Source: an uncultured Altererythrobacter sp. (GTDB taxonomy: Bacteria; Pseudomonadota; Alphaproteobacteria; Sphingomonadales; Sphingomonadaceae). From it: a stretch of DNA of 64,000 nt. Below the pieces are notes generated by a model. The model was not told the origin of the DNA and did not search any database. It saw only the letters and a list, made by a program, of their open reading frames with translations. The translations under genes were made by a program, and so were the position numbers. Below, one piece after another: positions 8,634 to 17,596 of this stretch. The stretch is from assembly GCA_947492235.1 (NCBI GenBank), contig CANLLZ010000001.1:124001-188000 (forward strand), in the 5' to 3' direction. The stretch's first letter is position 1; the number at the start of each line of letters is the position of its first letter.

Positions 8634-9398
8634 ATGGCGACGCAGCTGAAACCGAAAGAAGAGTATAGCAAGGAAGAATGGCAGGCCCGTCTCGACCTCG
8701 CCGCATGCTATCGCATCTTCGACCATCTCGGCTGGTCGGAATCGATTTACAACCACATCAGCGTGGCTGTTCCGGGCGAAGACGGGGCGTTTCTGATCAA
8801 TCCCTTTGGGCTGCTGTATGACGAAGTGACCGCTTCCAATCTGGTGAAGATCGATGTCGAGGGCAATAATATCGGCGGCTCGCCCTATCCGGTAAACAAG
8901 GCCGGCTTCACGCAGCACGCCTATTTCCACAAGCATCTGGGCGAGAAGGCGAATGCGATCTGCCACGTCCACACGACGGCCACCATGGCGGTGTGCAGCC
9001 ACAAGGACGGGCTGTTGCCGACCAATTTCTACGCCTGCAATTTCCAGGGCCAGATCGGCTATCACGATTTTGAAGGCGTGACGGTGCGCGAGGAAGAGGG
9101 CGAGCGGCTGGTACAAAATCTGGGTGACCATTCGATCCTGATGCTGCGCAACCATGGCCCGGTGGTGATGGACAAGACGATCCCCGGCATGTTCGTGAAA
9201 ATGTGGGCGCTCCAGCGCGCCTGCGAGATCCAGATTGCCACGCTGAGCCAAGGCGGCCCCAATGTCGTCCCCAGCGAGGTGGTCGACGTGCATCAGCGCG
9301 ACATCTCGGTGATGCAGACGCAAGGTGGCGCGGGCCTGTTCGATTTCGAAGCGTGGAAGCGCAAGATCGACCGGATCGACGATAGCTGGCGCAGCTAA
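8634..9398 (+). CDS. Class II aldolase/adducin family protein
   Basis: A 254-residue zinc aldolase-fold protein. The metal-binding HVHTTAT (two His) and a later His in RNHGPVV are present, as are LINPFGLLYDEV and SIYNHIS at the nucleotide/phosphate side. Members related to fuculose-phosphate aldolase act on sugar phosphates, but many of this subgroup have no known substrate. An excellent ribosome site (aaggaga) lies 8 bases before ATG 8634. A ferredoxin-type gene starts 31 bp downstream on the same strand and may be co-transcribed. Family certain, substrate unknown. Confidence 0.88.
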   Translation: MATQLKPKEEYSKEEWQARLDLAACYRIFDHLGWSESIYNHISVAVPGEDGAFLINPFGLLYDEVTASNLVKIDVEGNNIGGSPYPVNKAGFTQHAYFHKHLGEKANAICHVHTTATMAVCSHKDGLLPTNFYACNFQGQIGYHDFEGVTVREEEGERLVQNLGDHSILMLRNHGPVVMDKTIPGMFVKMWALQRACEIQIATLSQGGPNVVPSEVVDVHQRDISVMQTQGGAGLFDFEAWKRKIDRIDDSWRS

Positions 9399-9429
9399 GC
9401 CGGGCGTAACCGCGTAGGGGGGCGGCGCA

Positions 9430-9972
9430 GTGCCGCGCATGACCGTGAATGACCGGCCCGTCGAGTATCTGCTCGACGGGGACACGCCATTGCTGTGGGC
9501 GCTGCGCGAGGCGTCCAACCTCACCGGCACCAAGAATGGCTGCGGCAAGGGGGATTGCGGCGCCTGCATGGTGCTGGTCGACGGGGCTGCACTGCGCAGT
9601 TGCCTGATTACGATCGACGAGGCGGAAGGGCGCTTCATCACGACTATCGAGGGGCTGTCGCGCGACCGCTCGCATCCGGTGCAGCAGGCTCTGGTGGCAG
9701 AGCAGGCTATCCAATGCGGGTTCTGCACCCCCGGTATCGCCATGGCCGCTGCTTCGCTGCTCAGCCGCAATGCGGGGCCGAGCGAGGCGGAAATCCGTGA
9801 GGCGATCCCCAATCTGTGCCCGTGCGGCGTCCAGCCCCGGCTGGTCCGCGCGATCCAGCGCGCCGCAGCCGTAACCCGCCGCGAGGAACGGATCAGCGCA
9901 GCGCCCGCACCGGGCATTACCGCTGAGGACGCGGCCGAAGCCGTTCCTGCAATGACGCCTCCCGAAGAATAG
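9430..9972 (+). CDS. Orphan 2Fe-2S subunit of the xanthine oxidase/isoquinoline oxidoreductase family
   Basis: 180 residues with the two 2Fe-2S domains of the small subunit of molybdenum hydroxylases (IorA/CoxS type). The plant-ferredoxin cluster is GCGKGDCGACMV plus a later Cys; the second cluster is CGFC and CPCG. The usual CRCG in the latter is CPCG here, with the cysteines kept. A Pro/Ala/Glu-rich tail of about 40 residues follows. The start is GTG 9430 after a G-rich ribosome site; ATG 9439 (MTVNDRP) is an alternative. Notably no molybdopterin-binding large subunit is nearby, so the partner must be encoded elsewhere or be absent. Confidence 0.85.
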   Translation: MPRMTVNDRPVEYLLDGDTPLLWALREASNLTGTKNGCGKGDCGACMVLVDGAALRSCLITIDEAEGRFITTIEGLSRDRSHPVQQALVAEQAIQCGFCTPGIAMAAASLLSRNAGPSEAEIREAIPNLCPCGVQPRLVRAIQRAAAVTRREERISAAPAPGITAEDAAEAVPAMTPPEE

Positions 9973-9976
9973 CGCA

Positions 9977-9998
9977 CGTCCCCGCCTGCGCGGGGACG
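9977..9998. terminator. Perfect 9-bp hairpin between convergent genes
   Basis: cgtccccgc (9977-9985) and gcggggacg (9990-9998) form a GC-rich stem with a 4-nt loop, immediately after the stop of the 2Fe-2S gene and before the stop of the siderophore receptor. There is no T run on either side, so termination is likely but not proven. Confidence 0.55.
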
Positions 9999-10007
9999 CG
10001 GTGCGGC

Positions 10008-12152
10008 TCAGAAGCGACCGGTTATCGCAAACCGCGCATTGATCGGCGCACCCACGCTTGCCTGATGCGTCGCATGGGCGTTCGGGAAATAGAGCGTATC
10101 GGTCAGGTTCTCGACATTCACCTGCACCCGGAGATTGTCGCTCACATCGTAGAACGCCGCCGCATCGAGGCGGGTATAGGCGGGCAGCACGGCATTGTTG
10201 CCATTGTCGATGAAACTCTCGCCCTGATGGGTCAGGCCGAAGCCGAGGCCGAAGCGGTCCGTCACCTGCACCTGATTCCAGATCGAGAACATGTTCTCCG
10301 GCAATTCGCGCGGGCGCAGGCCTGTCGCTCCGGCCTGATCGACTTGCTCGCCATCGAGGTAGCTGTAGCCGGCGGACACGGTCCAGCCGGTCATCACCTC
10401 GCCTTGCAGCTGCAGTTCGAAGCCCTGAATGGTCGAATCGACCACCACCAGACGGCTCGGATCGGTATCGTCGACTTCGGGCGAACTCTGCTCGATCTCG
10501 AAAATGGCCGCCGTCAGGCTGAGGCTGTCGGCAAAGTCCCACTTCACTCCGGCTTCGAGATTGGTGAAAGTGTCGGGGTCGAGCGCATCCGCTCCGCCGC
10601 CCAGGCTGGCAAACTGTTCGCCGGAGCGGGGGAGGAACGTCTCCGAATAGCTTGCATAGATCGACAGGTTTTCCTGCGGCTTGAAAATGATCCCGCCGCG
10701 CGGCGAAAATTCCTCGTCTTTGCGCGTCAGGAAGGTGCCGTTCTTGAGGTCATCGACCTTGATCTCGAAACTGTCGAAGCGCCCGCCGATCACCACGTTG
10801 AGCCAGTCGGTCAGCTCGATCTCGTCCTGGATGTAGAACGAGAAAACATCGAGTTCGACCTGTGTCGAATCGTTCAGATTGGTGAAGGCGACCCGCGTCG
10901 GATTGCCCGCCGCATTGACGCCCACTCCGCCGCTCAGCGCCAGAGGGCGCATGATCGCAAACACTTCATTGTCGTCACTGGTCTGGTCCCACACCGGATT
11001 GAGACGGTCCTGATCCGAGGATGTGGCGATATATTCGCCGCCGACCAGCAAGGTGTGCGCCACGCTGCCGGTATCGAACTCGCCGACCAGATTGGCCGTG
11101 AAGGACAGGTTCTCGCGCTGCGTGGTGTCGATATATCCATCGGTCGTCACCACGCCCGGCGTGTTGGCCTGATCGTATCCCGAAGCATAGAAGTTCGAAT
11201 AGACCTTGTCGTAATCGCCGTAAAACGCGCCGATCACGGCCTTCCAGCTGTCGGAGAACTGGTGCTGCAAATTGGCGCGCACGATATGCGCTTCCAGCCG
11301 GGTGAAGTTCAATTCCGGGTCGCCGAAGACGATATCCTTGAATGCTTCCACCGGGCGACCATCGGTGCCGGTCGGAATGCCGCGATCGATGAAGCGGTCA
11401 TGATCGGCATATTCGTAGGACAGGTCGAAAGTCGTCGCCTCGCCCAGCGCGACCCGCATCGTCGGATTGATGCCGATACGCTCGCCATCGTAGAAGTCGC
11501 GGTGATTGTTCAGCCCCTCATAGGCTGCGTTCAGGCGCAGCGCGACGGTATCGGATGCGGCAATGTTGAGATCGCCTTGCACACTGAATTCGCCGAATGT
11601 GTCCAGCGCAACCTGTCCGCCGCCAAAGGTCTCGCCCAGACGCCCCTTCTTGGTCACACGGTTGAGGATGCCGCCGGTGCCGCCGCGCCCGAACAGCAGC
11701 GCGTTGGGTCCGCGCAGTATTTCCACCTGCTCCAGATTATACAGTCCGCGATAATACTGAACGTCGTCGCGCATACCGTCGATGTAGAAATCGGCCGTGG
11801 AGCGGATGCCGCGAAACACGATGGCGTCGCGGTGGCCTTCACCCTGAGAGGTGTTCACCCCCGGCGTGTAATCGACGATCTGTCCGATGCTGGTGAAGCC
11901 CCGGTCGAGGATTTCTTCCTCGGTGGTGATGGTGAGGCTTTGCGGAACATCGATAATCGGCGTCGGCGTCTTCACCGAATTCAGCTGGTCGGAATAAAGA
12001 ACCTCCCCGGTTACCACGATCTCGCCGGGGCGGTTCTCGGCCAGATTGGCATCATCGATGCTGTCATTGGCCATGCTGTCACTTGCATGGGCAGGCACGG
12101 TGAAGAGGAGGGCAGCACCGGTCATCAGGGCGGTGCGGCGGGAGATCGTCAT
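10008..12152 (-). CDS. TonB-dependent catecholate-type siderophore receptor
   Basis: A 714-residue outer-membrane receptor for ferric siderophore uptake. Signal peptide at residues 1-23 (cleavage after AHA), a TonB-box-like EIVVTGE at 44-50, a plug domain (VPQSLTI, YTPGVNTSQGEGHRD, FRGIRSTADFYIDGMRDD, VEILRGPNALLFGRGG) and a 22-strand barrel ending in GRF, the usual aromatic C terminus. The plug resembles Fiu/FhuA-type siderophore receptors. Two Fur-like boxes lie 15-63 bp upstream of the start, consistent with iron repression. It is divergent from arsC. Confidence 0.93.
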   Translation of the reverse strand: MTISRRTALMTGAALLFTVPAHASDSMANDSIDDANLAENRPGEIVVTGEVLYSDQLNSVKTPTPIIDVPQSLTITTEEEILDRGFTSIGQIVDYTPGVNTSQGEGHRDAIVFRGIRSTADFYIDGMRDDVQYYRGLYNLEQVEILRGPNALLFGRGGTGGILNRVTKKGRLGETFGGGQVALDTFGEFSVQGDLNIAASDTVALRLNAAYEGLNNHRDFYDGERIGINPTMRVALGEATTFDLSYEYADHDRFIDRGIPTGTDGRPVEAFKDIVFGDPELNFTRLEAHIVRANLQHQFSDSWKAVIGAFYGDYDKVYSNFYASGYDQANTPGVVTTDGYIDTTQRENLSFTANLVGEFDTGSVAHTLLVGGEYIATSSDQDRLNPVWDQTSDDNEVFAIMRPLALSGGVGVNAAGNPTRVAFTNLNDSTQVELDVFSFYIQDEIELTDWLNVVIGGRFDSFEIKVDDLKNGTFLTRKDEEFSPRGGIIFKPQENLSIYASYSETFLPRSGEQFASLGGGADALDPDTFTNLEAGVKWDFADSLSLTAAIFEIEQSSPEVDDTDPSRLVVVDSTIQGFELQLQGEVMTGWTVSAGYSYLDGEQVDQAGATGLRPRELPENMFSIWNQVQVTDRFGLGFGLTHQGESFIDNGNNAVLPAYTRLDAAAFYDVSDNLRVQVNVENLTDTLYFPNAHATHQASVGAPINARFAITGRF

Positions 12153-12166
12153 AGGGCTGAGGCTTT

Positions 12167-12215
12167 CTTGCGAGTAATTCTCAATGGCATCCCGCTATTG
12201 CGAGTTATTCGCAAT
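12167..12215. promoter_or_regulatory. Tandem Fur-like boxes
   Basis: A perfect 7-5-7 palindrome attgcga-gttat-tcgcaat spans 12197-12215. A related copy, cttgcga-gtaat-tctcaat, spans 12167-12185, with 5 of 7 arm positions paired. Both fit the alphaproteobacterial Fur pattern TGCGAnTnATTCGCA. They sit between the siderophore receptor (start 12152, minus) and arsC (start 12294, plus), close to the receptor. Confidence 0.75.
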
Positions 12216-12293
12216 TGCAACCCTGCATTCGCACTTGGCGCGGTTTTTCCGAAAGACTAGAGAACGGGCCACACCTGTTTCCGGAGAGAACCC

Positions 12294-12638
12294 ATGAAAG
12301 CGACCATCTGGCACAACCCGAAATGCGGCACGTCTCGCAATACGCTGGCGATTCTTCAGGAGCGCGAGGGCGTGGATGTGACGGTGGTCGAATATCTCAA
12401 GACGCCGCCAAGCCGGGACAAGCTGGCCCAGCTGTTTGCCGACGCTGGAATGTCGCCGGCCGAGGGACTGCGGATGCGCGGGACCGATGCGGCCGAGCGC
12501 GGTCTGCCTGATGCCGACGCCGACACGGTGCTGGACGCAATGGTGGCAGAGCCGATCTTGATCGAGCGGCCGCTGGTCGAGACCGACAAGGGCGTGCGCC
12601 TGTGCCGCCCCAAGGAAACGGTCGAGGAAATTCTCTGA
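12294..12638 (+). CDS. arsC: Glutaredoxin-type arsenate reductase
   Basis: 114 residues, the typical ArsC length. HNPKCGTSRNT places the catalytic cysteine at C11, and the anion-binding arginines are represented by R60/R62, R92 (IERPLV) and R105 (LCRPKE). It reduces arsenate to arsenite with glutathione and glutaredoxin; arsenite export would need a transporter elsewhere. The ribosome site ggagagaa lies before ATG 12294. The next gene, an MFS transporter, is convergent, so this is a single-gene unit. A few homologues (YffB/Spx-like) have other roles, but the Arg set favours ArsC. Confidence 0.88.
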   Translation: MKATIWHNPKCGTSRNTLAILQEREGVDVTVVEYLKTPPSRDKLAQLFADAGMSPAEGLRMRGTDAAERGLPDADADTVLDAMVAEPILIERPLVETDKGVRLCRPKETVEEIL

Positions 12639-12654
12639 GCCGATCCCTCTGAGG

Positions 12655-14055
12655 CTAGGTCCGCTCGCGCGTCAAATCCTCGTCCGCCTGCAATCCGCGC
12701 CAGCCGAGCAGCAGCGTGACGAGGCAAAACAGCACCACGGTGATAAAGGCCAGCCAATCGGAATGGCCATACAGCCACACGCCCAGTGCAGGCGCATAGA
12801 CAAAGCTCGCTCCATTGATCGACGCGACCTTGCCAGACACCTGCCCCTGTTCGGGCCGGGTGACGGCCAGCGAAGCCCCCGCGGTAAACCCGGGCCGGAA
12901 CAGGCCGAAACCGAGCGAGGCAATCCCGAAGCCGAGCGAAATCGCGTGCAGATCATCGGCCACCGCAAACAGCGCCACGCCGATAATCGCCAGCACCATG
13001 CCCCATAGCGTTGCCGCCCGCGGCCCCAGATGCAGCGTCGGGATCAGGCCCCATTGGGCAAGCAAAGTCGCCACCGCGCCCACCATAAGCACGATACCGA
13101 CCGGCCCAGCGCCCAGAAGCGGGTCACCCCGCAACCCCAGCCTGTCGAGAACGAGAAAACCCGAAATGCCCAAAATCATCGCCTGCGCATGGCCGCCAAG
13201 CAATCCGGCAATATACCACGGCGTCGTGCGCGGATCGCGCCAGGCAAGATCCGGTATGTCCGCCGGTAGCGCCCCATCATCGGCGTCATCATCCTCGTCG
13301 CTGCTGTCGACATTCTCGCCCTTGCGCGCATGATCGCGCCGGGACGATCCGCTGTTTCCGTAAGGCGCATCGAAGGCCGACCCCCGCGCGGCAAATTGTG
13401 GTTCGTCATTCGGCAGCCGCAGTCGCAGCGCCACCAGCGTCACCAGTCCCACAGCGGCAAAGGCAATGAACGGGCCGGTCAGGCCGAGCAGCGGGAAGAT
13501 CAGCAACGGTGCGAGTGCAGGCCCGACAACCGTGCCCAGCCCGAAGCTGGACGATATCAGCGACAGCGCCTGTGTTCGCTCCGCACGCGGTGTCCGGCTC
13601 GCCACATAGGCCTGCACGGCGGGCGGGGCGGCTGAACCCAGCAGTCCGTAAAATGACCGCGCCAGAGCAAACAGGATCAGCGTCCACACCGCCGGGATCA
13701 ACCCGGCAAGGCCAGCCCATAGCACCAGTCCGCACAGACCCATCGACAGGGCAAAGCCCCACAGGCCCACTGCCATCATCGCCTTGCGCCCGCGCTTGTC
13801 GCTGCGCTTGGCCCAGATCGGCGCGCAGGTGACCCACAGGATCGCCGACCAGCTATAGGCAAGGCTGATCCACACATCCGATACACCCAGCGCCGTGCCG
13901 ATGCTGGGCATCACCGATTGCATGGCCGTATTGCCCGCAGCAGTCACCAGCATAACCGTAAACAGGAGCATTAACCGCCCGCGCGAAATGGTGCGCGGGC
14001 GCGCCAGCGTCGGGGCTTGCGCAATGGGCGGGGGAGGGGGATCGGCATCGGCCAT
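12655..14055 (-). CDS. Major facilitator superfamily transporter with acidic central loop
   Basis: 466 residues with twelve predicted membrane spans in two six-helix halves. The N-terminal half has the MFS motif A form WAKRSDKRGRK between spans 2 and 3, and the SFYGLLGSAAPPAVQAYVA region follows. The cytoplasmic loop between the halves (about residues 225-270) is unusually long and rich in Asp/Glu (SSDEDDDADDG). The N-terminal tail is Pro-rich. Drug or metabolite efflux is likely; the substrate cannot be read. It converges on arsC with a 16-bp gap and diverges from the methyltransferase at 14173. Confidence 0.85.
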   Translation of the reverse strand: MADADPPPPPIAQAPTLARPRTISRGRLMLLFTVMLVTAAGNTAMQSVMPSIGTALGVSDVWISLAYSWSAILWVTCAPIWAKRSDKRGRKAMMAVGLWGFALSMGLCGLVLWAGLAGLIPAVWTLILFALARSFYGLLGSAAPPAVQAYVASRTPRAERTQALSLISSSFGLGTVVGPALAPLLIFPLLGLTGPFIAFAAVGLVTLVALRLRLPNDEPQFAARGSAFDAPYGNSGSSRRDHARKGENVDSSDEDDDADDGALPADIPDLAWRDPRTTPWYIAGLLGGHAQAMILGISGFLVLDRLGLRGDPLLGAGPVGIVLMVGAVATLLAQWGLIPTLHLGPRAATLWGMVLAIIGVALFAVADDLHAISLGFGIASLGFGLFRPGFTAGASLAVTRPEQGQVSGKVASINGASFVYAPALGVWLYGHSDWLAFITVVLFCLVTLLLGWRGLQADEDLTRERT

Positions 14056-14172
14056 GAGAATGTTGGCGGGCTACGCCGGGTCCGTGCGGCTGGCAATGGC
14101 CTGTTGCAATCAACGGGCTTGCTAACCCGCCCGGGCTTTGCGAATCTGAGGACTGACCAATGGAGGAATAGA

Positions 14173-14802
14173 TTGTCCGATAACGATTTTCTTGCGCTGT
14201 CCCGCTTGCGTGACCGACTGGCAGAGCGAGCTGGTCGGCTCGGCGGCCAGTGGGGCGTTTTTCTGCGTGGCTTTATCGAACACCCGCGCATGGTCGGATC
14301 GGTGATCCCGTCCTCGCGCTATACGGTCGAAAACATGCTGGGGCCGGTCGACTGGGCGAATTGCAAGCTCTTCGTGGAGTACGGTCCCGGTGTTGGCACA
14401 TTCTGCCTGCCGGTGCTGGAGAAATTGCCCGCCGATGGCGCGCTGATCGCGATCGATACCAACCCGCTCTATGTCGATTACCTCAACCAGACGATCCGTG
14501 ACAGCCGGTTCACCGCCGTGCTTGGCTCGGCCGAAGATGTAGAGGACATTGTCCGGTCGGGCGGGCATGCCCATGCGGATTACATTCTTTCCGGCCTGCC
14601 CTTTTCGACGCTGCCCGGCGGTGTCGGCCCCGCAATCATGGAGGCAACCCACCGCATTCTGCGGCCCGGCGGTGCGTTCATGGCCTATCAGTTCACCGCC
14701 GCTGTGCGTGATCTGATGGCGCAGGAGTTTGCCCGCATCGACGACGGTTTCGAGTTCTGGAATATCCTGCCCTGCAAGCTGTTCTGGGGCTGGAAGGACT
14801 GA
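14173..14802 (+). CDS. PmtA-like class I SAM methyltransferase
   Basis: 209 residues. The SAM-binding motif VEYGPGVGTFC (motif I) and DYILSGLPFS (motif IV-like) resemble phospholipid N-methyltransferase PmtA and rRNA adenine dimethylase-like proteins; the HPRMVGSVIPSS stretch before motif I is typical of this group. It may methylate phosphatidylethanolamine toward phosphatidylcholine, but this is inferred from family likeness only. The start is TTG 14173: a strong tggagg ribosome site ends 6 bases before it, and the residues upstream show no conservation. Confidence 0.75.
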   Translation: MSDNDFLALSRLRDRLAERAGRLGGQWGVFLRGFIEHPRMVGSVIPSSRYTVENMLGPVDWANCKLFVEYGPGVGTFCLPVLEKLPADGALIAIDTNPLYVDYLNQTIRDSRFTAVLGSAEDVEDIVRSGGHAHADYILSGLPFSTLPGGVGPAIMEATHRILRPGGAFMAYQFTAAVRDLMAQEFARIDDGFEFWNILPCKLFWGWKD

Positions 14803-14808
14803 CTGCCC

Positions 14809-15669
14809 TCAGTCGTCTTTCTTCACGCGCGGCACGCTGGGCATGCTGGCGCGCGTGGCATGGCCCGACAATTGGCGATGCGCCGCCGCCATCACGGAGA
14901 GGAACACCACCACGCTAACCGCATTGACCAGCGCGCCGATAATCGCAGTCCCGATCAAGGCGACGGAATCGCCCGCGAGAGCGAGAATGAGCCCGACAAT
15001 CATTGTCACGATAAGTCCGACAATCCCGATGGCCAGCATCAGCAAAAAGTAGAAAAGGAACAGGCGGAACGAATTGCCCTTTGTGAGACCCCATGACCGG
15101 CGCACCGCCTCCACCGGATTGCGCATGTCTTCCACCGCGATCACCGGTGCCAGCAGTGAAATCTTCACATAAACATAGATCATCACGGGAATGGCCAGCA
15201 CAATCGGCAATGCGGCGAGGGCCTGCGATCCGGTGAGCGAGAATAGCATCACCAGCATGGTGAGGACCAATATGAGTGCCACACCGACCAGAATATTGGC
15301 GGCCAGATAAGGCAGCAATCCGGCCAAACCTGTGCCCAGCGCCTCTCCGGCAGTCGGTCTGCCCTCGCGGCCCATTAAAACCAGCAGCCCTAGGGTGCCT
15401 GCTGCCTGAATGACCGTGAGCAACAGGAACACCCACCAATATTGCAGGAAAGCGGCCTCCATCGCCGCCATTGCTGCATCGGGATCGTTGCCCATCGACC
15501 GGGTGCCCAGAACAGCGCCCATATCGGGCACCAACAGGCTGATCGCGAGATAGGGCAGGAAGAAGAACACGCCCGCCACGCCCAGCACGACTTGCATATT
15601 CGCGCGCAGCAACGCGGTGGCTTCTTCCCACGCGCGGCTCATGTCGAAGGAATTGCTCTGCGCCATCAT
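14809..15669 (-). CDS. Multi-span membrane protein, GDPD-membrane-domain-like
   Basis: 286 residues, about six hydrophobic segments, a short soluble N terminus (MMAQSNSFDMSRAWEEA) and a soluble basic C terminus. The EAVRRSWGLTKGN stretch before the final spans is typical of the DUF975/glycerophosphodiester phosphodiesterase membrane-domain group. The function is unknown; no catalytic residues are visible. The start is placed at MMAQ because a gggag ribosome site precedes it. It converges on the methyltransferase (6-bp gap) and diverges from lipB. Confidence 0.7.
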   Translation of the reverse strand: MMAQSNSFDMSRAWEEATALLRANMQVVLGVAGVFFFLPYLAISLLVPDMGAVLGTRSMGNDPDAAMAAMEAAFLQYWWVFLLLTVIQAAGTLGLLVLMGREGRPTAGEALGTGLAGLLPYLAANILVGVALILVLTMLVMLFSLTGSQALAALPIVLAIPVMIYVYVKISLLAPVIAVEDMRNPVEAVRRSWGLTKGNSFRLFLFYFLLMLAIGIVGLIVTMIVGLILALAGDSVALIGTAIIGALVNAVSVVVFLSVMAAAHRQLSGHATRASMPSVPRVKKDD

Positions 15670-15716
15670 ATTCTCCCTGCCTGCCCTCTTGATAAGCACG
15701 GGCAGCTGGGCCAGCA

Positions 15717-16385
15717 ATGCCGGTGATGGACCTTTCCGGCAAGACAATCGAATGGAGCTGCGAGCAGGCACCTGTGCCCTATCGCGCCGCGCTCGCCGAA
15801 ATGGAGGCGCGCAATGCCGCGATTTCGGCGGGCGAAGCGGCTGAGCTAATCTGGTTGCTGGAGCATCCGCCAGTCTACACCGCCGGAACCAGCGCCGATC
15901 CTGCCGAAATGCTCGACCCGCGTTTCGAGGTGATAGAGACAGGGCGCGGCGGGCGCTATACCTACCACGGGCCGGGGCAACGCGTGGGCTACGTACTGCT
16001 CGATCTGAAGGCGCGCGGGCGCGATGTCCGGCGTTTCGTCCACTCGCTGGAAAGCTGGGTCATCGCAACCTTAGCCACATTAGGCGTCGAGAGCTGGGCA
16101 ATCGATGGCAGAGTGGGCATCTGGACCCGCGACACCGACGGATCGGAAGCGAAAATCGGCGCAATCGGCGTGCGCGTGCGCCGGTGGGTCACGATGCACG
16201 GTTTTTCGGTCAATTTGTCGCCCGACCTCACACATTTTGGTGGCATCGTGCCGTGCGGGATCGACACGCTGGGCGTGACCAGTCTGGATAAACTGGGCAT
16301 TGCGCTGACGCCCGCAGAATGGGATGCGGCGCTGATGGACACCGCGCCCGCATTCTTTGCCGCGCTTTCCGGAGAGACTGTATGA
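15717..16385 (+). CDS. lipB: Lipoyl(octanoyl) transferase
   Basis: 222 residues, normal LipB length. Transfers octanoyl from acyl carrier protein to lipoyl domains of 2-oxo-acid dehydrogenases, the first step of lipoate assembly. Seen motifs: [24 protein letters not shown], the catalytic Lys in AKIGAIGVR and the acyl-thioester Cys in GIVPCGI. ATG 15717 is taken as start; ATG 15726 (MDLSGK) is an alternative. Its stop overlaps the start of a small lipoprotein gene by 4 bp. Confidence 0.95.
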   Translation: MPVMDLSGKTIEWSCEQAPVPYRAALAEMEARNAAISAGEAAELIWLLEHPPVYTAGTSADPAEMLDPRFEVIETGRGGRYTYHGPGQRVGYVLLDLKARGRDVRRFVHSLESWVIATLATLGVESWAIDGRVGIWTRDTDGSEAKIGAIGVRVRRWVTMHGFSVNLSPDLTHFGGIVPCGIDTLGVTSLDKLGIALTPAEWDAALMDTAPAFFAALSGETV

Positions 16386-16666
16386 TTCGTAAGCCTTTTT
16401 CGCGCTCTGCGCTTTTGCTTTCATCCGCACTGATGTTGGCGGCGTGCGGATCGGATGCCGAGGCACCGGCGGAAGGCGCAGCCGACGGATCGGGCGCTGC
16501 GGGCGATGTCCAGGGCGGCTCGATCAGCGACGATATGCTGCCACTGGAATCGGTCACATCGAAAGCCCCTTCGCGTGGCGGCGATGATGAAGAGGGTGAT
16601 GGGGAAGAAGGCGGCGAAGAGGACGACGCCGAAACTGACGATGCCGGGGCTTCCGAAGGCAACTAG
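16382..16666 (+). CDS. Small acidic lipoprotein
   Basis: 94 residues. A type II signal peptide with lipobox LAAC (Cys at 21) follows a basic N terminus and a hydrophobic core. The mature part is disordered: Gly/Ala-rich, then a strongly acidic tail of Glu, Asp and Gly. No domain is recognisable. ATG 16382 overlaps the lipB stop (ATGA), so it is translationally coupled to lipB. It converges on the CitE-like gene, overlapping it by 4 bp at the ends. No function can be assigned. Confidence 0.7.
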   Translation: MIRKPFSRSALLLSSALMLAACGSDAEAPAEGAADGSGAAGDVQGGSISDDMLPLESVTSKAPSRGGDDEEGDGEEGGEEDDAETDDAGASEGN

Positions 16667-17547
16667 CCTTCTGCCAGAAGCGCTCTCGCCCGGGCCAGCT
16701 CTCCGCGATCCGCTGCGTGCCGATCGACCGAGACCACCAGCGCTTCCGGCTGCAAATCAAACGCGGCGACAATGGTGGCGGCACGCTCGCGTTCTTCGGG
16801 GGTAGGGGCGAAAATCTCGCCGATGGGTTTGACCTGCGCGGGATGGCGCGCGACCATCGCATCGAAACCGGCGGCGCGGGCCTCGGTGGCGATATTGCGG
16901 AAAATATCGGCATTGCTGGTGACATTGCTTGCTGTTTCCAGAGCGAAGAGACCGCCTGCGCGCGCGGCCAGAACCACTGCATTCCGCACCTGCGCGAAGG
17001 GCGCGGGCCAGCGCCGCACGCCCTTGCCAAAGGGGCGCATTCCGCCCGAGGCCATCAGGGCATCGGCATCCCATGACAGACCGGAAACGCGGGGATGCGG
17101 ATCGCTCGCCAATTCGTTGATGGCGAGCGCACCGGCCGGTGTGTCCCCCACTTGCGGTACGATACGCACCGAGTTGAGTTCTGCCGGGGTCTTCTGCTCC
17201 AGCTCGTAGATCTCTGCGGCCAGTTGGGTGATATCCGCTGCACCCGTGGCGCGCGGCAGGACAATCCCGTCGGGCACGCCGGGCATGACCGCGACCAGAT
17301 CCTCGCGCCAATGGGCACTGCCCAGCGGATTGATCCTGACCCAGCGCCGCGCGCCGGGAAGGCCCGGAGGTGGGGCGGGGCGGGTGGAGAGGAATTCGGC
17401 AGCCGAGCGCCGCGCGTCGGCCTTCGCCCCTTCGGCCACGCAAGACAGGTCCAGCAGAATGACATCTGCATCCAGCCCCGCGACCTTCTCCAGCTTGGCC
17501 GGTTCGTCGGCAGGGACCACCAGCCAAGATCGCATTTTTGCCGTCAT
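16663..17547 (-). CDS. Divergent CitE/HpcH-like CoA ester lyase family protein
   Basis: 294 residues of the citrate lyase beta/malyl-CoA lyase TIM-barrel family. RSWLVVPADEPAKLEK and RWVRINPLGS (acyl-CoA and carboxylate binding) are recognisable. The usual LDLEDAV signature reads LDLSCVA (residues 32-38), so the acidic pair is replaced by Ser-Cys, and the GxEDL block reads LSWDADAL. The metal-dependent lyase chemistry may therefore be altered or lost. It stands alone on the minus strand, preceded by the Old Yellow Enzyme gene with a 49-bp gap, and could share its transcript. Confidence 0.75.
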   Translation of the reverse strand: MTAKMRSWLVVPADEPAKLEKVAGLDADVILLDLSCVAEGAKADARRSAAEFLSTRPAPPPGLPGARRWVRINPLGSAHWREDLVAVMPGVPDGIVLPRATGAADITQLAAEIYELEQKTPAELNSVRIVPQVGDTPAGALAINELASDPHPRVSGLSWDADALMASGGMRPFGKGVRRWPAPFAQVRNAVVLAARAGGLFALETASNVTSNADIFRNIATEARAAGFDAMVARHPAQVKPIGEIFAPTPEERERAATIVAAFDLQPEALVVSVDRHAADRGELARARALLAEG

Positions 17548-17596
17548 GCTGATCCAATCCTCACCCTGAGCTCACACTGATGCGGGGAAACTGGCC

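Noticed and set aside
12294-12638. arsC as part of the arsenosugar-like locus at 2207-8490
   Set aside because: Aldolase, 2Fe-2S and siderophore receptor genes intervene on other strands, and arsC alone is common as a detoxification gene.
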